From: Gammaproteobacteria bacterium | Lineage (GTDB): Bacteria; Pseudomonadota; Gammaproteobacteria; Pseudomonadales; Azotimanducaceae | Length of the DNA stretch: 6,514 bases | Direction: 5' to 3' | Assembly (NCBI GenBank): GCA_030430515.1 | Contig: JAUIKX010000207.1 | Coordinates: forward strand, 1 to 6,514 | Position numbers and translations under genes: made by a program | Notes under the pieces: generated by a model | Told to the model about the DNA's origin: nothing | Seen by the model: the letters and a program-made list of their open reading frames with translations, nothing else | Database searches by the model: none | Part shown: positions 5,492-6,514 of the stretch, piece by piece | Layout of the letters: every line of letters starts with the position of its first letter | Numbering within the stretch: position 1 is the stretch's first letter

Positions 5492-6514
5492 GACTCGTCG
5501 CCGAGGCCTCTGAGCTGGTCTGCGCGATGCTCCTGTATCAGCGGGTCGATCACCGCGCCGAGCTGGCCCTCCATGACCTCGTCCAGCCGGTACAGGGTCA
5601 GGTTGATCCGATGGTCGGTCACCCGGCCCTGGGGAAAGTTGTAGGTGCGTATGCGCTCGGAGCGGTCTCCCGAGCCGACCTGAAGACGGCGGTTCTCAGC
5701 CTGTTCGGACTGCTGTTCCGCCTGCGCAGCATCCAGCAGGCGGGCCTGCAGTAGGGACATGGCCCGGGCTTTGTTTTTGTGTTGCGAGCGTTCGTCCTGG
5801 CATTCTACGACGATGCCGCTGGGCAGGTGGGTGATGCGGACGGCTGAATCTGTTTTGTTCACGTGCTGGCCGCCAGCGCCGGACGCTCGGTAGGTGTCGA
5901 TCCGCAGGTCGTTCTTGTCGATGTCCACGTCGTCCACCGCTTCCACCTCCGGCAGCACGGCAACGGTGCAGGCTGAGGTGTGAATGCGCCCCTGAGATTC
6001 GGTTTCGGGAACGCGCTGCACGCGATGGGTGCCGGATTCGAACTTCAGCTGGCTGTATACCTCCTTGCCTTCCACGCGCGCGATAATCTCTTTGTAGCCG
6101 CCATGCTCGCCGGGGCGCTCGTTGAGCACCTCGATCCGCCAGCCTTTCACCTCTGCGTACTTGCTGTACATGCGGAACAGGTCTCCGGAAAAGATCGCAG
6201 CTTCATCGCCGCCGGTGCCGGCGCGAATTTCGAGGAATACGTTCAGACTGTCGTTGGGGTCGCGCGGCAGCATGAGCATCTTGAGGCGCTCGCTTTGGGC
6301 TTCTGATTCCTCTGTAAGACGGCTGATGTCTTCCTGGGCGAGCTCGCGCATCTCCGGGTCGTCGTCTTCGGCCAGCGCCCGGGCATCATCCAGCTCTGTG
6401 AGCTGTTTCTGGAGCTGCTCGTAGCTCTGCATGACCGGCTCCAGCTCGGCGTGTTCTTTTGACAGAGCCGTGAACTGGTTGCGGTCGCCCACCACATCCG
6501 GGTCGGACAGCAGC
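5488..6514 (-). CDS. prfA: Peptide chain release factor 1 (RF1), N-terminus cut by window edge
   Basis: RF1 reads UAA and UAG stop codons on the ribosome and triggers peptide release. 341 codons are visible, from a partial codon at the right edge to the TGA at 5488-5490. Alignment by eye with E. coli RF1 (360 residues) indicates about 20 missing N-terminal residues. The in-frame sequence runs unbroken to the edge (LLSDPDVVGDRNQF, matching family LL.D...I.D..RF), so the in-frame GTG at 6495 is internal and not the start. Key parts are the acidic N-terminal domain, FLEIRAGTGGDEAAIFSGDL, the stop-codon recognition tripeptide as PET (complement of 6001-6009; family P-x-T) in RVPETESQGRIHTSAC, and the catalytic GGQ (complement of 5866-5874) in SGAGGQHVNKTDSAVRITH. 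125 residues follow the GGQ glutamine, as in E. coli. RF2 is excluded because its recognition motif is SPF. hemA is expected upstream, outside the window. Confidence 0.96.
   Translation of the reverse strand, partial: LLSDPDVVGDRNQFTALSKEHAELEPVMQSYEQLQKQLTELDDARALAEDDDPEMRELAQEDISRLTEESEAQSERLKMLMLPRDPNDSLNVFLEIRAGTGGDEAAIFSGDLFRMYSKYAEVKGWRIEVLNERPGEHGGYKEIIARVEGKEVYSQLKFESGTHRVQRVPETESQGRIHTSACTVAVLPEVEAVDDVDIDKNDLRIDTYRASGAGGQHVNKTDSAVRITHLPSGIVVECQDERSQHKNKARAMSLLQARLLDAAQAEQQSEQAENRRLQVGSGDRSERIRTYNFPQGRVTDHRINLTLYRLDEVMEGQLGAVIDPLIQEHRADQLRGLGDES

Noticed and set aside
4700..5644. 314-codon plus-strand open frame opposite prmC and the end of prfA
   Set aside because: It spans the prmC/prfA junction antisense; the minus-strand products carry NPPY, the SAM loop and complete RF1 motifs, so this frame is incidental.
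6493..6495. GTG as the start of prfA
   Set aside because: RF1 homology continues upstream in frame to the window edge, so this codon is internal and the true start is outside the window.
1..6514. CRISPR arrays, tRNA or rRNA genes, insertion sequences, attachment sites, phage or defence genes
   Set aside because: I saw no repeat-spacer pattern, cloverleaf arms, inverted terminal repeats or transposase-like product; housekeeping genes fill essentially the whole window.

Overview
The window is a compact stretch of bacterial chromosome. By eye it is around 60% GC, and nearly every base is coding. All nine genes belong to families typical of Gammaproteobacteria. The left half follows the order I recall from Pseudomonas aeruginosa (rodA, sltB1/mltB, rlpA, dacC/dacA, ybeD-like, lipB). 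E. coli has the same order without the mltB-type gene. The right half has the prfA-prmC-moeB order of the pseudomonad-type hemA-prfA-prmC-moeB-murI locus. The organism is therefore probably a gammaproteobacterium of the Pseudomonas/Oceanospirillales kind. The sequence does not fix the genus.

Layout. Plus strand: the 3' end of rodA (2-142), mltB (148-1128), rlpA (1128-1877), a 58-base gap with a candidate promoter, dacA (1936-3081), the ybeD/DUF493 gene (3078-3347) and lipB (3347-4000). Minus strand, read right to left: prfA (cut by the right edge, 5488-6514), prmC (4697-5491) and moeB (3942-4700). The two gene groups converge. lipB and moeB overlap tail to tail by 59 bases, so there is no intergenic space or obvious terminator between them. 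Most neighbours on the same strand are joined by stop/start overlaps of 1 or 4 bases, which suggests translational coupling. No stretch of 300 bases lacks a gene.

Function. The left group mostly builds and trims peptidoglycan. RodA polymerises glycan for cell elongation. MltB and RlpA are lytic transglycosylases, one soluble in the periplasm and one a lipoprotein. DacA is the D,D-carboxypeptidase that trims pentapeptides. The group ends with LipB, the octanoyltransferase that starts lipoate assembly, next to the small YbeD-type protein. The right group couples release factor 1 to PrmC, which methylates its GGQ glutamine. MoeB, the E1-like adenylyltransferase for molybdopterin synthase, follows.

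I found no mobile element, CRISPR, RNA gene, broken gene or evident new system. The most notable points are the lipB/moeB overlap, which covers a zinc-binding Cys pair of MoeB, the junction of two conserved loci at that same point, and the short dacA leader without a Shine-Dalgarno sequence behind an extended -10 element.
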